Assembly (NCBI GenBank): GCA_022828595.1
Contig: JAKGHH010000008.1
Location: forward strand, 22,622,378 to 22,686,377
Reading direction: 5' to 3'
Length of the DNA stretch: 64,000 nucleotides
DNA from: Nelumbo lutea
Taxonomy: Eukaryota; Streptophyta; Magnoliopsida; Proteales; Nelumbonaceae
The position numbers were made by a program, and so were the translations under genes. How positions within the stretch are numbered: position 1 is the first letter of the stretch; every line of letters begins with the position of its first letter. Below, in pieces: positions 11,975 to 24,270 of this stretch. The notes beneath the pieces were generated by a model. That model was not told the DNA's origin, did not search any database, and saw only the letters and a program-made list of their open reading frames with translations.

Positions 11975-12432
11975 TAGGGATGGCAATTTCTATCCTACCC
12001 GGTGGGTATTTGCCCCTACTCTATGCCATGGGGCAGTTTTCTTTGTTTGAAGGATGGGGACAAGTTTTAGGATTCTACACAATATTAGGAGCCCAACCTC
12101 CAACTCATATATTATTGGAAAGCATATAAACTTTATGTATTAAGTATTGAATTAATAATATTTTGAATTTTATGAAAAAGATAATTGATAATTTATGCAT
12201 TTTTTATATATGTAAATCAAATAATTAAAGAATTTATTTAATTTTTATATATAATAAAAAGTAATAAAAAATTAGATTCGAGTTTTAAATCCGCCTTAAC
12301 CCTTCGAATGTGGAGAGGTTGGATGAGGGAGGGTTTTGCGTTTTGGGGCGGGTACGGGTTGGTTGCGACTTGCGAGGGTTAGAGAGGCGGTTAGGGTCTG
12401 AATTTACTAAACCCGCGCCGTTGCCATCCCTA
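11975..12432. mobile_element. hAT-like element abutting the SPT4 start
   Basis: Inverted ends tagggatggcaa (11975) and ttgccatcccta (12421-12432) bound 458 bp. The centre is AT-rich and the right part GC-rich with gggcggg motifs, a composition typical of the TAGGGATGGCAA hAT-like family of plants. The flanking 8-mers tttcaaca and tttcgagg agree only partly. The right end lies 29 bp before the SPT4 ATG, so the element supplies the immediate upstream and probable 5'-UTR region of that gene. Confidence 0.75.
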
Positions 12433-12461
12433 TTTCGAGGTTTCAAAGGTATCCTCTGAAA

Positions 12462-15400
12462 ATGGGAAGCGTTGCGCAGATTCCGACTAGCTTCGGCCAC
12501 GAGCTCAGGGCTTGCCTTCGTTGCAGGCTCGTTAAAACTTATGATCAGGTAGTCGTCTTATCCAAGGTTTATTTTCTTCTCTTACTCTCTTATTGTTGAT
12601 GCTTTATATTTCTTGTTTCTAGGGTTAGGGTTCATTTATTCTTCCTCCTTGTCTGGGTTAGCTCACGGAGCTTAAGTTCTTCCTTAAATTTAGTAATTGC
12701 CGAGCATTATCGAAAAGTCTTATTTCCACTCGTTTGTTTTCATTCCTTTAACTTTTTCACTCGTATTCTGCAGTGAATGACCTGGAAGCGATTTTCTTTT
12801 TCTTTTTTCTTTGATCGACAGTATGAATCGATAGATAATATCTAAAAAAAATGCTCTATCTTTTAGCTTTGTTTGCTTTATTTGCCTAAAGTTTGTTTCT
12901 CATTTTCCATATTTTTGGCATGTTGACGTGTTCTTTTGGTGGTGAGCACATAGTTTAGAGAATCAGGCTGCGAAAATTGCCCCTTCTTTAACATGGACAA
13001 AGATCACGAACGTGTGGTGGATTGCACAACTCCTAATTTTACTGGGTATGTTTTGTCCTGTTGATTACCTGATTATTTCATCATTTCTGCTTTCTTAATA
13101 GAATTTAACTTCGTTTAAATGCCTATGGATATGGTTGTTAATTAAATATTGAAAATGTAGAAGGGGTATCTAGCTACACTTTGAAACTCAAATGATACTC
13201 ACTTTGTGGAAAGAAAATAATGGTGCATCTATCTTCCCTTAGTTCAGGTTGATTTCACCATGCCATTGGATAACATGAAAACTTTATTCTCTTTTTGGTA
13301 GCTTTCATGGTTCTGTTGTTTGTCATCTCTTATTGTCATGTCTGTTTATCTTTTTTTTTTTTTATCAATATCATGATTGTTTATCTTGAACTGGAGAAAA
13401 TTTGATTAACGTTATACCCATAAACAAATTAGAGCTGCATTATTCAGAAATATTCCAATTAGAGATAATTGAGATCTAAAGTTTAAAGATAGTCTCTTTT
13501 TGTATTCTTTTTATAGAATAATTTCAGTCATGGACCCAAGTAGAAGCTGGGCTGCTCGTTGGTTGCGAATTGGTAAGTTTTTAGGTGTATCACTTATTTT
13601 ATTCTTATTTTCATTTGTGCAATTCTATATTTCACTATTGTACCAAGAAAAAAACTATAGAATATATTTTTTTATCAGTAAAATGAAATTTTATTAATGT
13701 AGAGAAATTACAGGGGTTATAGTTAGCCTCTGCTACCCCACTACAGTGCATCCACTAACATATTTATTTTCACTTTTACAATTGGGCCCAGAAGCAGTAA
13801 TCCCTGTTCACCCCTTGTTTGGCTAGCTGATCTGCAAATCCATTTGCAGTTCTATGGGTCCACTGAATTGATAGTTGCATATCCTTGGATAAACTTTTAA
13901 TCTTCTTGATGTCATTTCTGAATATCCAGGGTGTGTTGTCATGCTGTTTTAGCCAACTGATAATAACTTTGGAGTCCCCTTCCACAACCATTCTTTCCAC
14001 CCCCATCTCCTTAGCTTTTTGTATCGCATATACCATTGCCTTCAGTTCAGCTGTAATGGAATTACCCATTCCAATAGGACCCGAATAAATCCCCAACACA
14101 TCTCCTCTTTCATTTCTTATAACCCCTCCGATTCCAGATCTTCCTAGGTTTCTGAAACTGCTGCCATCAAAATTTAATTTGACAAATCCTGGTTCAGGGG
14201 GCACCTATTCCTTCAGGATCTTCCTTTCAGCTGAGGAAGAAGAAGCAACCATCCTCCAATTTCTGATCATATCATCCACTATAAAATTTGAAAATAAGTT
14301 CAGTGTTTTCACCCATGAGATCACCTTCATCATAACACTTTCTGTCACTTCTGCCTTGCATCTTTCCTTATCTTCAAATAATCCCCGATTTCTTTCCTCT
14401 CATATTACCCATAATATTGCTGCCCTTGTGCATCTCCACAATATTTCCCCTCTTCTGCTAGCAAGAGGACAGGAAACAAGAATATGAAAAGCATTCTCAC
14501 CATTTGACTTACATAAATAGCACCAATTTGGTGAAAGGCACCAGCTAGGTCTTTTCCTCTGCAACAGATCACTAGTGTTAATTGCACTATGATATACTTC
14601 CCAACAGAAAGCACCCACCTTGTGAGGGATAGGTCGACACCGAGCTTCCTGTAAAGGGAAGGGTTCCCCGGGTTGGGTAGGAGAAGACAAAGACTTGAAA
14701 AAAGAGGCACAACTGAAAGCACCTGGTGGATGGGGAGACCGAAGTCTAGTGTCTTGTTTAGAAGTGTCAAGCCACACCCCATCAAGCACCTGAAGTAGAG
14801 AAGACAGACTCCAGTTCTGAGTCCCAAGCATTTCTGCGAAGTCCTAGGTTCCAAGTCGGACCAGACAAGGGTGGGGAGGGGGCAAGAAAATCAGCAACAG
14901 GTCTACCTTTGAAGGATGAAAGAGAAAAACTGCAGGGAAAGAGGGTTTTTAAAGGAGATTCCCCCACCCAAATATCTTCCCAGAATTTGATTTTATTACT
15001 TGAATTAAGATCAAATTTGATGTGACTAAGAAGCGAGGGGGGAGAATTTTGTGAATTGCCTTCCAAGGTGACAAGCTCGAAGCCCTACTGGAAACTCCAG
15101 CATCCCATCCATTCTCTAAGAGCGCATGAATTCTGGTTACCACTTTGTGCTACAACCTATCTGTCTCACTTGGGAATCTCCATAACCACTTGCCTAAGAG
15201 AGCTTCATTCCTCTCCTTAAGTCTTCCGATGCCTAGCCCTCTCAAATCCTTCCTTCTAGTTACTACTTCCCATCTAACTAAATGATCTCTCTTCTTCTCA
15301 TCAGGTTTCGATAGAAAGTCCCTCATTATCTTCTCTAATTTCTTCCCAATAGCTTGAGGCATACTAAACACTGAGAGATATTAAACTAGAAGATTTGCTA

Positions 15401-18400
15401 AGGTGGCTCTGATAAGAGTAATCCTTCCCCCCAAGGAGATATAATTTCTCTTTCATGCTGCCAGCTTCTTTTCTGGGTTTGCACCTAGAGGGAGACCTAG
15501 ATATTTTAAAGGCCACTCACTCCACAGACAACCTAATTCCCCTGCACAAGAATTGATCTCTTCTTGGTATAGGTTAACTATAGAATATTCAATTCAGTGA
15601 CTTTTGATCATTTTATTTATGTTTCTTTTAAGTAATCCCTGAGATTATACTAAAATCAATCTAGCAAAATACATTTCATATGTATAAATTAGAAATGATG
15701 CTGTTGCAAAAAAGCTTCTGGATATTACCCATTAATTCTACCATATAGTACTTGTGTAATAGACTGCATCTTGTTGTGCATTGAAAGACATTTTGTAACT
15801 TAAGTAACACAAATGTTTGGAATTTTGAATTCAGAAAATACATGGCATGACAGTTAGGAGTATTAGTGTATCAGATGTCGCTGCTTAATCTAATGTAATG
15901 GATAAATCAAGGAATGATGCATATGAGGTCACCCACATAGTGCCTTAGGAGATGATTGTGCCTTATCCGCCAGTGTGAGCTTGTCTTACACTACCGGTCC
16001 CAACTCCCAAGCCTGGATAAAGGGGGAGGGTTGTATCAGGTTTGCAGCTGGCACAAAAACTTTTGCCAAACCTAGGGAATGATATTATTCTTTGTTTGGG
16101 TGGAAGTGCTGCCATTATCTGGACCATTTAGGAGGAAAGGAATTCAAGATTATTTTTAGACAAGGACAGAAGTAAAGAAACTATTTTAGAGTTGATCTTT
16201 ACCAGTGTCACAGTGGCTGGGAACTTTGGAACTCTTTCAAAGCTTCTCGATGGATGATCTGTTAAAATGTTGGAGAGCAGTTTCTGCTTCACCCAGTTAA
16301 AGAGTCTTCATTCCTTTCTTGGATCCCTCTTCCCAATGGCTTTTTCAAGCTAAACATTGATGAAAATAGTGCTGGAAATCCAGGGCCTTCGGGGTTTGGG
16401 CATTGGAGTTAGCGGCTCCCTTAGGCCTGAGATTCTTGCATCTTTAGAAGGTGTACAAAGAGCCAAGGAGCTGAGCATTAACAAACTGATAATAGAAGGG
16501 GCTTCCAAACTGGTGGTGGGATGGTTGAAGGAGAAGCAGAATGGACCGTGCGCTTACAATAATGAAAAGAAAAAATTCATATATCTGACTCAGGGCATGG
16601 AAGTTAAATTTTTATGGATTAAAAGAACTGCCAATACCTTTGCTGATGGGTTAGCTAAACAAGGGGTCAATAGGGCAGCTTTGTTCTGGTTTCACTTGTA
16701 ATTTTTCTGTTTTTTTACTGTTTTCTTGGGAGAGTTAAGAGAGCTAACTGCTTACCTCTCCCTCTTGTACTTTCATTCTAATTTAATGAAATCTTTCTTT
16801 GCATTATTGATCTATATATATATCGCAAAATGAAGATTGTAGACTATTCGTTTCTTATCATTCTTTTGCTGTATATTTGAATTTTGAAGTTTATTATATA
16901 CAAGATTGCATCAATATCATAAATTCATTATGTATCTTTTTACAGCCGACTAGTCAATGCTAGGCACCAACTAGTCATGTCATCACCTAGGGAGGTCCAA
17001 TTGAGTGATCAATAACCATTGCTTTACCACATTGACAAGACTGGTTTTGAGAGACAAGTTGTGGTAGTAATCAATATCAGTGTAGGTGATGCATGTATTG
17101 TGATAGGTAGGGTTAACATGATTGATATGGGCGACTGAGTCCTGGCTCATTACATGAGAGAAACCTGTTCCTTATTGCATATCATCTTCTCCCCCGTTTA
17201 AGGGGAGTTCTTTTCTTTATTCAGTTAAAAATTGGAACTTCAAACCTGACACATGCTCTAAAAATACTAGTAGTCCTGTACACATCATACAACTGAGTAT
17301 CCTTCTAGGCTTCTACAAACAATTAACCCCTTCCAATATCTATAGAACCTTCATTCAGTTTATGGTCAGACTCATCTCTATTGCATATTAAACTTCAGTT
17401 CAGTGAGTATGCCATGAGCTTGTTAGTTGTTCACTAACCTTGGGTCTCTGACTGCTTTCCTATTCAAGCCCTTAAAGGATTTTATTGGTGAGTATGTCTC
17501 TATCTTCTGGCATCTTTTTCAACCATGTGAGTTATGAGTATGATCACCAGGGTAGGACTCGGGATTCAACAGTTGTTTCATCACATCATGAGAAGCTTCC
17601 GTTCTACATCTTTTTTAGTTGAGTTGAATGTAATTTGATTTATACCCTTATGGCCTTTAAATGATCTCCTAGGACCTTTTTAGAACCTTTTGATTTGGCA
17701 TAAACTGGGAATTATGGTTGGTATATTTTTTAATATTTATCTTTTGATGATGGCAGATGACAATTTTGCATTTGAAGCTCAGTACTTTTTTGCGTTGCTA
17801 TGAATTGCCTTTTAATTCTTTAGGAATTGGATTTGAACTTGTTGAAATTATCCAGATTATTAAACTTGAGTTCTTATTTGAACTTTTGTAGGGAGATTTG
17901 TTCCAGGTTGCTACACTCTTGCAGTCTCAGAAGCACTCCCGGAAGAATTTCAGGTTTGCCTTTCAAGCATGGTTCAAATTATCGATACACCTCTGTGTAT
18001 TGGCACTTTGAACCACACACCTTTTTTTTTTTTTTTTCAAATTTCAGTTTTAAGACTGCTTATATATATATATATATTATTTAATAAAGAAAGGGTTCCC
18101 AAAAAGACCTGTAAACAGGTGTATCAGGCACCTAGAAAAACAAAAAGCGCATGGTTCAAAGCACCGATACACATTCATAAAAAAAAGCACCAATACACCC
18201 CTGTCGATACATTTTTTGAGAAACTTTATTAAAGAGAAAGAAAGAGTAAATGAGATTCTGTACAAAGAAGGATAGCTTCACATAGGGTACAAAGGCATAT
18301 TACTATCACTATAAAGGTTTTCCCTGGTGCCAGGCTTGGCTAAACTATCTGCTACAGAGTTTAGAGCCCTGGGAATCCAGATTAAGGTTGCATTCAAGGA

Positions 18401-19893
18401 GTATAACAAATCTCTAGCCTCATCCAGGTAGTGAGCCAGTCTCCAAGGTCCACCTTCTCCCCAGGCCACTTTATCATGTTGCTAGAGTTGCCTTTGACCA
18501 CCAAGTTGGTCAAGCCTAGACTTCTTGTGATACGGAGGCCATTTAGCATTGCTAGAACCTCAGCCATTGTAGAATCTGCATCCCTGTTGATACATTTGGA
18601 TGTATCAATACTTTAAGCCATGATGCTGACTCATCAGTATATGAGGATAGTACGACTTAGAACCAAGGTTTTTAAAACCGACCCGGACAACGAACCAGTC
18701 AGGGGTCCGGTTCCTGGGTTGAACAGACCAAACGGTCAGCCCATTCTGACAAAAAAAGGTCAAAACCATTAAACGGTTTGAACGGTTCAACCACCCGGGT
18801 CAGCAGTTTGCTGACCAAATCAATGTTTTTTCTGCAAAAATCCGGTTTTGGGGAAAAATGGAACTGGTCACCTGACCAGTTCCTGGCTTTTCTGGTCTGA
18901 CCATCCAGTCCGATCCGGTTTTGAAAACCATGCTTAGAACCACTGGGTTTTCTTGACCCTGACCCTTGATTTTTCTGGGTATTCTACTATGTTTTGATCA
19001 GTTGAGGTTCTTGTTGTTTCTGAAATGCCAGACCCACTTCACTACTGGATGAGGCTATATTGTTGGTTTATGAGTTGCAGAGGGTGATGGAAATATTACT
19101 TTTGAATTCCCATCGAGTCCCCAAACATCAAGACCAGAATTTTCCACCACATCACACTATTTGTTACTACGTATAATAACTTCATCACAACTTATATATT
19201 CATTATATATATAATTCTCTATGGTTTATACAATTGCCATGGAGATAGCCTGGCATATGGATTAAGGAGGCCTACTGCTTGTTTTCTTTGAATGATTGCC
19301 TAAGAATTGAATTGACTGGCAACAAGCTGGGTCGTATTGGTTAAAATCTGATCGTAAAAAATCGACTATTCATTGGATTGTGGTTATCACATCGAGTAGT
19401 TTCTTAGTTTTGGCTTGGGGGATATACAATGTCATCAAAATTCCAGGCCTTCCATCAACTCCACGTGTGTACAAGTGGATGGTGATGTTGACTGTTGAGC
19501 TGAGATGTTTCATAATTTAATTTAGATTGAATTTATGGACGTTCAGGACTCTTCCATTTTCTGGTTTTGGGCGATTCACATATCCATAAAAATAAAATAT
19601 AAAATAAGATTAAGGTTAAGAGGTAGAGAAAACAGGATGGAAAATTGGGAAGACAGAAAATGGTAGGCTGTTTAAAATTTATCATTATTTTTTTGAAAGG
19701 TAAAATTCTATCATGTAAAGTTCTAATTTCTTCGCATTCCCCAATGATAATTCAAAAAGGGCCTGGTAATAACCTAGCTTGAAATTAATTAAAACCTCCT
19801 TGAGGCATTTAGTTCTTACATTTTTCTGGTATCATTCTGCAGGCCATATGTGAAGAAGAGCGCGTGCAATATGTGCCACCAAAACGTGTATAG
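12462..19893 (+). CDS. SPT4: Transcription elongation factor SPT4 (five exons)
   Basis: SPT4 pairs with SPT5 to form the DSIF complex, which controls RNA polymerase II pausing and elongation in the nucleus. Coding exons are 12462-12548, 12954-13045, 13517-13572, 17892-17953 and 19843-19893. All junctions have GT..AG borders and the phases match, giving 348 nt and 115 residues, the usual length for plant SPT4. The N-terminal zinc ribbon is visible as C18-x2-C21 and C35-x2-C38. The central block IISVMDPSRSWAARWLRIG is a hallmark SPT4 segment, and the C-terminus ends VQYVPPKRV before TAG. The start is fixed by MGSVAQIPTSFGHELRACLR, which matches plant SPT4 N-termini. Intron 3 (4.3 kb) and intron 4 (1.9 kb) are swollen by LINE and hAT insertions. 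A hAT-like element ends 29 bp upstream of the ATG. No exon is damaged, so the gene is probably functional. Confidence 0.95.
13666..15575 (-). mobile_element. 5'-truncated LINE in SPT4 intron 3, antisense
   Basis: The insertion is bounded by a perfect 13-bp target duplication, aactatagaatat, at 13653-13665 and 15576-15588. Reading on the - strand from 15575 it gives the end of a reverse transcriptase (GRITLIRATLAN-like, then KDLRGLGIGRLKERNEALLG at about 15300-15190). A zf-RVT segment follows (about 14850-14400, including GAFCWEVYHSAI and CYLCKSNGENAFHIL). Last comes an RNase H domain (14204-13776, with KLNFDGSS, VVEGDSK and ANGFADQLAKQG). An A-rich tail follows at the low-coordinate end. Several frameshifts and stops make it inactive. 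A clean duplication plus 5' truncation indicates target-primed reverse transcription. Confidence 0.9.
15905..16810 (+). mobile_element. Second LINE remnant in SPT4 intron 3
   Basis: From about 16090 the + strand reads a broken zf-RVT tail and then an RNase H domain (16440-16701, with LIIEGASK and ANTFADGLAKQGVNRA). A 3' end follows with aatttaatgaaatc and no long poly(A). The first RNase H strand is degraded. The leading part (15905-16070, containing ccggtccc and ggataaagggggagggtt) looks like the 5' leader seen in some plant LINEs, possibly of a different clade; this part is uncertain. Confidence 0.6.
18215..18583 (-). mobile_element. Short 5'-truncated LINE in SPT4 intron 4
   Basis: It is flanked by 14-mers ctgtcgatacattt (18201-18214) and ctgttgatacattt (18584-18597), differing at one base. 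On the - strand it encodes the last part of an RNase H domain in two frames, with NLVVKGNSS and then WIPRALNSVADSLAKPG. It ends with an A-rich tail at the low-coordinate side. The host sequence around it is a cgatacacc-type repeat. Confidence 0.8.
18664..18932. mobile_element. hAT-type MITE in SPT4 intron 4
   Basis: Element ends are caaggtttttaaaaccg and the inverse ggttttgaaaaccatg, giving CA..TG termini. The 8-mer cttagaac flanks both sides (18656-18663 and 18933-18940). The interior has repeated aaccggt-like motifs (accagtcagg, gaccagttcctgg). It is related to 37250-37536, which lies in the opposite orientation. Confidence 0.85.
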
Positions 19894-20519
19894 GCGCAAT
19901 AGCACCACGCCGCCAGTGACAATGCTAAGCAAGTGCTCTATGAATGAGACCATTAACCAGATTTTGGAATGGAAGACATGGAATATTTCCAGGAAGGCAA
20001 TCTGTTGCTGCCAAAAATTGTTTAATCAGGGTCACTAGTTTGTATAATTTTTCCCCAGAAAAAAGAGCCAGATACAACAGGTTTAGTGTGTAATCAGACA
20101 TAAGATTATAAGAATGCATTGAGATGTGTTCTGAGTTGTTGAAAACTACTCTTTGCAATGGTATATTGATATTTGGTAATTTGTCCCTCCCGTCCCGTGA
20201 TAGAGGTTTGGCAGACTCGAATTTGTAGCAAAGCAACAGGTTCAGTGTATCGTGTGCACACACACACTATATATATATATATCTTCCTGTACAATCAACA
20301 AGAACACCATTGTTCCACTTCAGCTCACAGATCCAGCAAAGTATAAGAAGAAACCAAACAATAGAGTGATGCCCAAAAATGTCTACCAAGCAACAAACAG
20401 TGAAATAAATCTTGTTAGACAATTAATTCTGAGTTAATGGTTGTCCACGTGACAATCATTCAGAGCTGCCACGGAGACAGAACATCAAAATGTTGAAAAA
20501 ACTAAGGCATGATACGTGG
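19894..20519. other. SPT4 3' UTR and downstream spacer
   Basis: The SPT4 3' UTR should begin at 19894; I could not place its poly(A) site. A short CA/TA microsatellite lies at 20260-20282. No other gene was seen. Confidence 0.5.
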
Positions 20520-20707
20520 TTGCCAAGGAGATCGGCTTCCGTCAGAGCAAAGTCTGTTTGAACACTGTTTGAGAAGCCTTTATAGCCTTGCATTGGGAAT
20601 ATCTCCGTATTTCTATGTTTTATTTCATGGGAAGATATTCCCAATGCAAGGCTATGATGGCTGTTTGAATGGGCTTTGCTCTGACTGAATCCCAGTTTGG
20701 TTGGCAA
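20520..20707. mobile_element. Foldback MITE, family A copy 1
   Basis: The whole 188 bp folds on itself. The outer arms ttgccaa / ttggcaa lead into cagagcaaag / ctttgctctg, then gccttgcattgggaatat / atattcccaatgcaaggc. The core contains gttttatttcatggg. Related copies lie at 24086-24270 and 39750-39890. Confidence 0.75.
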
Positions 20708-21581
20708 TCAACAAATATTCTCTCCATATCTGTAAATTTTTGCTGCAAGCAACCCTTCATCAGATAAAAATTATTTTCATCGACTATGACCCAGATAAAA
20801 TCTATTGGGCAAAAGGTCGAGTCAATGATCTAGTCATCTTGCAAATAATCAAATTTGGCAGTATGACTATGAGATATGAATGAATAATCAAGAAGACAAG
20901 ACAAGACACCGCTGCTATTTCTAACTTCAAAAGAAAATCAAGAATCAGACATATCAAGATCCATGTTGAGATCTTAAGCTATAATATTATGTAAGAGATC
21001 TTTTTGTTTATATATATTTTTTATTTTTTGATAAATAACTTTGACTTACATTAGAAAATATCAATATATACAAGCAGTATAAGCATCCCAAAGAGAGGAG
21101 AAAGATGCAACCTCTCACATAATTAACTTAAGAATACCAATGACCAAATTGCAACTGGGCCAATACAAATGATCCCTATTTATCCCTTGCTTCACTAGAA
21201 CCCATTGTACCCTCAAAGTCATGCTATTAGTTAGCCATTTGAACTTTTTTATTTTATCCCCACAGGTCCAAATTACAGAATCCAGCTTCTCCTTACATAA
21301 CTACTAAAAAATCTCCCTACTACTATTATTGTGCTATTATTTCCTAACTGCTATGTTATATATATATATATATAAAGAGAGAGAGAGAGCGCCAATCCAA
21401 CTAAGAGAAACTACTAGACTACTTACTACGCATAACTAAACTACAATTAAACAAAGCCTAGAACTAAATGACCGCAGCCAAACCATCAATAAAATGAGAT
21501 GTTGAGGCAAGATCAGCAACATGAGAAACAAATTACATGCAATTTTATGGTTATACAAAGATATGAAGAATTTACCAGAAA
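20708..21581. other. No gene; LINE-tail-like and TA/GA repeat sequence
   Basis: The stretch 21010-21330 resembles a - strand LINE 3' end (gataaataactttgactta and onward) but has no readable domain. A (TA)n(GA)n microsatellite lies at 21355-21390. Confidence 0.35.
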
Positions 21582-22620
21582 TCATGGTGCTTGTTTTCTG
21601 ATTTTGGACGGAGTAAAAAAATCTTGATATGGCTTAAAACCTTCCTGCCATTTTGCAAACTGCCTCTTCAACAACTTATAACCTTTCAGCTCCTTAGGCC
21701 CAAAGCTCAATGAAGAAGAATCAAATTGCAACTTTACAGGGCACAATTCATCAAAATATTCTAATCCAACCAATTCCTTATTAGAATTTGGAACAAGTTT
21801 CGGTTGCATTTTGGAATCCTTATGTGGATTAGGTGCAAATTCTCTCTCAGGCTTTTTACAAACAAAGGTTTCAAACCTCTTGTCCTCAAAAATAGTCTCA
21901 TCTTGTGTGGACTTAATGGTAGGTCTCTTATCTGAAAAAGGCTTTAGGCTTGTATGTAAAGAAAGGCTTTGGATCTTGCTGCTCTACTGAACTACTCCAC
22001 CTCTCATCTCTAAGATCAGCAAGGGAGACAACATAGGAATCATTAAACTCAGAGCAGGATCCTGGCAATGTCATCTCATTAACCACTTTGATGACCTCAT
22101 CGCATTGGTGATTCAATTCTGCCTCAGCTGAAAATGAATCTCCTTCATCCAAATCTGAATTTCTCTGTCTCCTATCAATCTCGCGAAGTTAAAGAAGCAT
22201 AGGCAGAGGAAGCACGGGACCTACAAGAGCATCATCAGACTGCAATTTGAATGACCACTTATTGCTTTGGCTTGAGGGCTTCCTCAAGAAAAATGGTGGC
22301 CACTGGGGCAAACTAGGAACATCCAAGAACTCTAGTGAGACCTTCTTCTGGTCTAAAAGAACTTCAAGGAGTTCTGGGTAGTTAGAAAAAGCCAACTGTA
22401 AAGCATACATTGGCAGCCCTGCCCACATTCTCCTCGAAGCAATCTCATATGCACTTGCAGGTAATCTGATATCATTAAGAACATCAGTAAGCACAGGAGA
22501 AGACCCCATTTGGATGATACCAGAAGCCTTCAGTTTGTCAGGAATAAGTTCACACCAGTCTTGAGTATATGGAGATGTTTCAGTCAAATCCATTTGAGTA
22601 TTTTGCGTATTTGATTCCAT
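21582..22620 (-). pseudogene. Intronless plant protein copy, one stop and one frameshift
   Basis: On the - strand, translation from 22620 gives a coherent protein of about 345 residues. The first 143 residues (22620-22192, including GLPMYALQLAFSNYPELLEV and LPQWPPFFLRKPS) end at a TAA at 22191-22189. The same frame continues past it as a sensible sequence to about 21940. A one-base shift near the run of T at 21943-21948 then moves to a frame that runs to the stop at 21582-21584 (KGYKLLKRQFAKWQEGF near the end). Apart from these two breaks the sequence reads like a conserved plant protein. I do not recognise the family. It has no visible introns, so it may be a retrocopy. A sequencing error or a still-functional allele is possible but less likely with two breaks. 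Confidence 0.55.
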
Positions 22621-22639
22621 GAGCTTGGTTAGATATCCA

Positions 22640-24080
22640 TTTGAGCATTTTGTATAAAAGCAATCTGGCCGACCTCCCCTCTTTTCCCCTCGTTCTTTCT
22701 CCTCTCATACAGTTTCTCTCGTTCCTGGGTGCAACTGACTGCCATAGTGCCATTTACACAAACCAGTCTCTTGTAGGCTTATGTCTTTTGTTAGGGTCAT
22801 TGAGGTTTTGGTTTGGAATCTGGATATTTTAATCAAATGGAAGTCAAATATGGATTTCACAAACAGATCCTTTAGGTATTGAACTAAATTTATTGTCAAA
22901 CTCAGTTCAATGGTAATTTTCTCCATCCTCATTGGGTGCTGGCTTCCCCAAACCGATGGGGTTAAGGATGGAGATTGCCCTAGCAAGGATGGGGTGGGAC
23001 TCGGGATGGAGGGATTGGTAGTGATACCTGTTATGGTTGTGCTTTTTTTTTTTTTTTCTGCGACTGGCTTTTATGAACCCGGTCCAAAGTAAGTTGAGAA
23101 AACCTGATGGTATGGACCCGATTCGTATTCAACTTATGGTACGAACCAAATACAAAGAGTTATGTATTTTGGGGGTTTTTCTCTTGTATATTTAATCCTT
23201 ATCTTGTGAGAATAGAGTGAGACATTGGGTGTATTTAGGGATTTTTTGTGAGTGAGGTTGTGAGTACAAAACTCTATATTCCTCTCCATTATAGATTACA
23301 TAGTGGATTGCTATTCCTTCTTTGCCGGTAGACAGACATAGACTAAAAGTTAAACCACATAAATTTGTGCATCCTCTTTGCTTGCTTCTCCTTATGTTTG
23401 TTTTTCTTTCATTTTGGGGTGTCATTTGAATTTGTATTTCTGGGTTTTGCACAATAATACCTGACTTGGCACGGGAACAGAAATGGAGAATGAATTCCCC
23501 ACCCTGGCTCTACCCCTGTTATATATTAAATATATAAATTATATTTAAAATGTTTTTATTATTTTAAAAACTTTCCTTCTTTTAAGTAAATCTATTTTTA
23601 AAAATAATTTTAATTTAAAAATTTCAGAGATTTATGTCCCTGATGGGGAATTCATCTCCATCAAGGAATGGGGATAGAGGGTCATTTTTATCCCCAATTG
23701 GAACAGGTCAGGGATAGGGAATATGATCCCTCCCCGTTGCCATTCTTACTCGGTTCAATTGGATGTGGGCCCCGCCAGATATGGATTGATGGACCCTGCT
23801 CTTTGCTCTAGATGGGTCCAAATTTGGACCTGGTATGGCTTAGAACTTTGCATCAAAGACCAAGGTACTGATACTTTCCCGTAAGATGAATCAAGCAGCA
23901 AATGGAACTTATACATTGACCATTGTAACTTTGGGAGACTTTATGATCAAAATGAAAATAAATAAATAAAACAAAGGACAATTACTTATTTAATCCAAGA
24001 GGTTTGAGGAAATTACTTATAAAGTTATAAGTAGTTTAAAAAACTACTTAATATGCCTTTTTAAGAGAAATCGCATCAGC
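22640..24080. other. Intergenic; hAT-like fragments, no gene
   Basis: Segments at about 22900-23040 and 23460-23760 contain ggatggggtggga, ttcatctccatc and gttgccattctta motifs. These resemble decayed hAT-like elements of the type ending 30 bp upstream of SPT4. A T run lies at 23044-23058. ORFs here are short and unrecognised. Confidence 0.35.
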
Positions 24081-24085
24081 ACCCC

Positions 24086-24270
24086 GGCACTAGTTTGGCT
24101 TCGGTCAGTGCAAGCCCGGACTTACACTGTTCAAACAGCCTCATGCAACTTTATATTAGGAATATCTCCCTACGAAATAAAACACATAAATACAAAAATA
24201 TTCCTAATGCAAGGCTGTAAAGACTATTCTAACGGGCTTTGCACTGACCGAAGCCCAATTCCCCTGGCAT
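24086..24270. mobile_element. Foldback MITE, family A copy 2
   Basis: Inverted arms include ttggcttcggtcagtgcaag (24096-24115) and the reverse partner ctttgcactgaccgaagccc. The core has taggaatatc / atattcctaatgcaaggc. Same layout as 20520-20707. A second, more decayed palindrome (gtgtattgtgaacatctcc and tctcaatacac) follows to about 24400. Confidence 0.7.
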
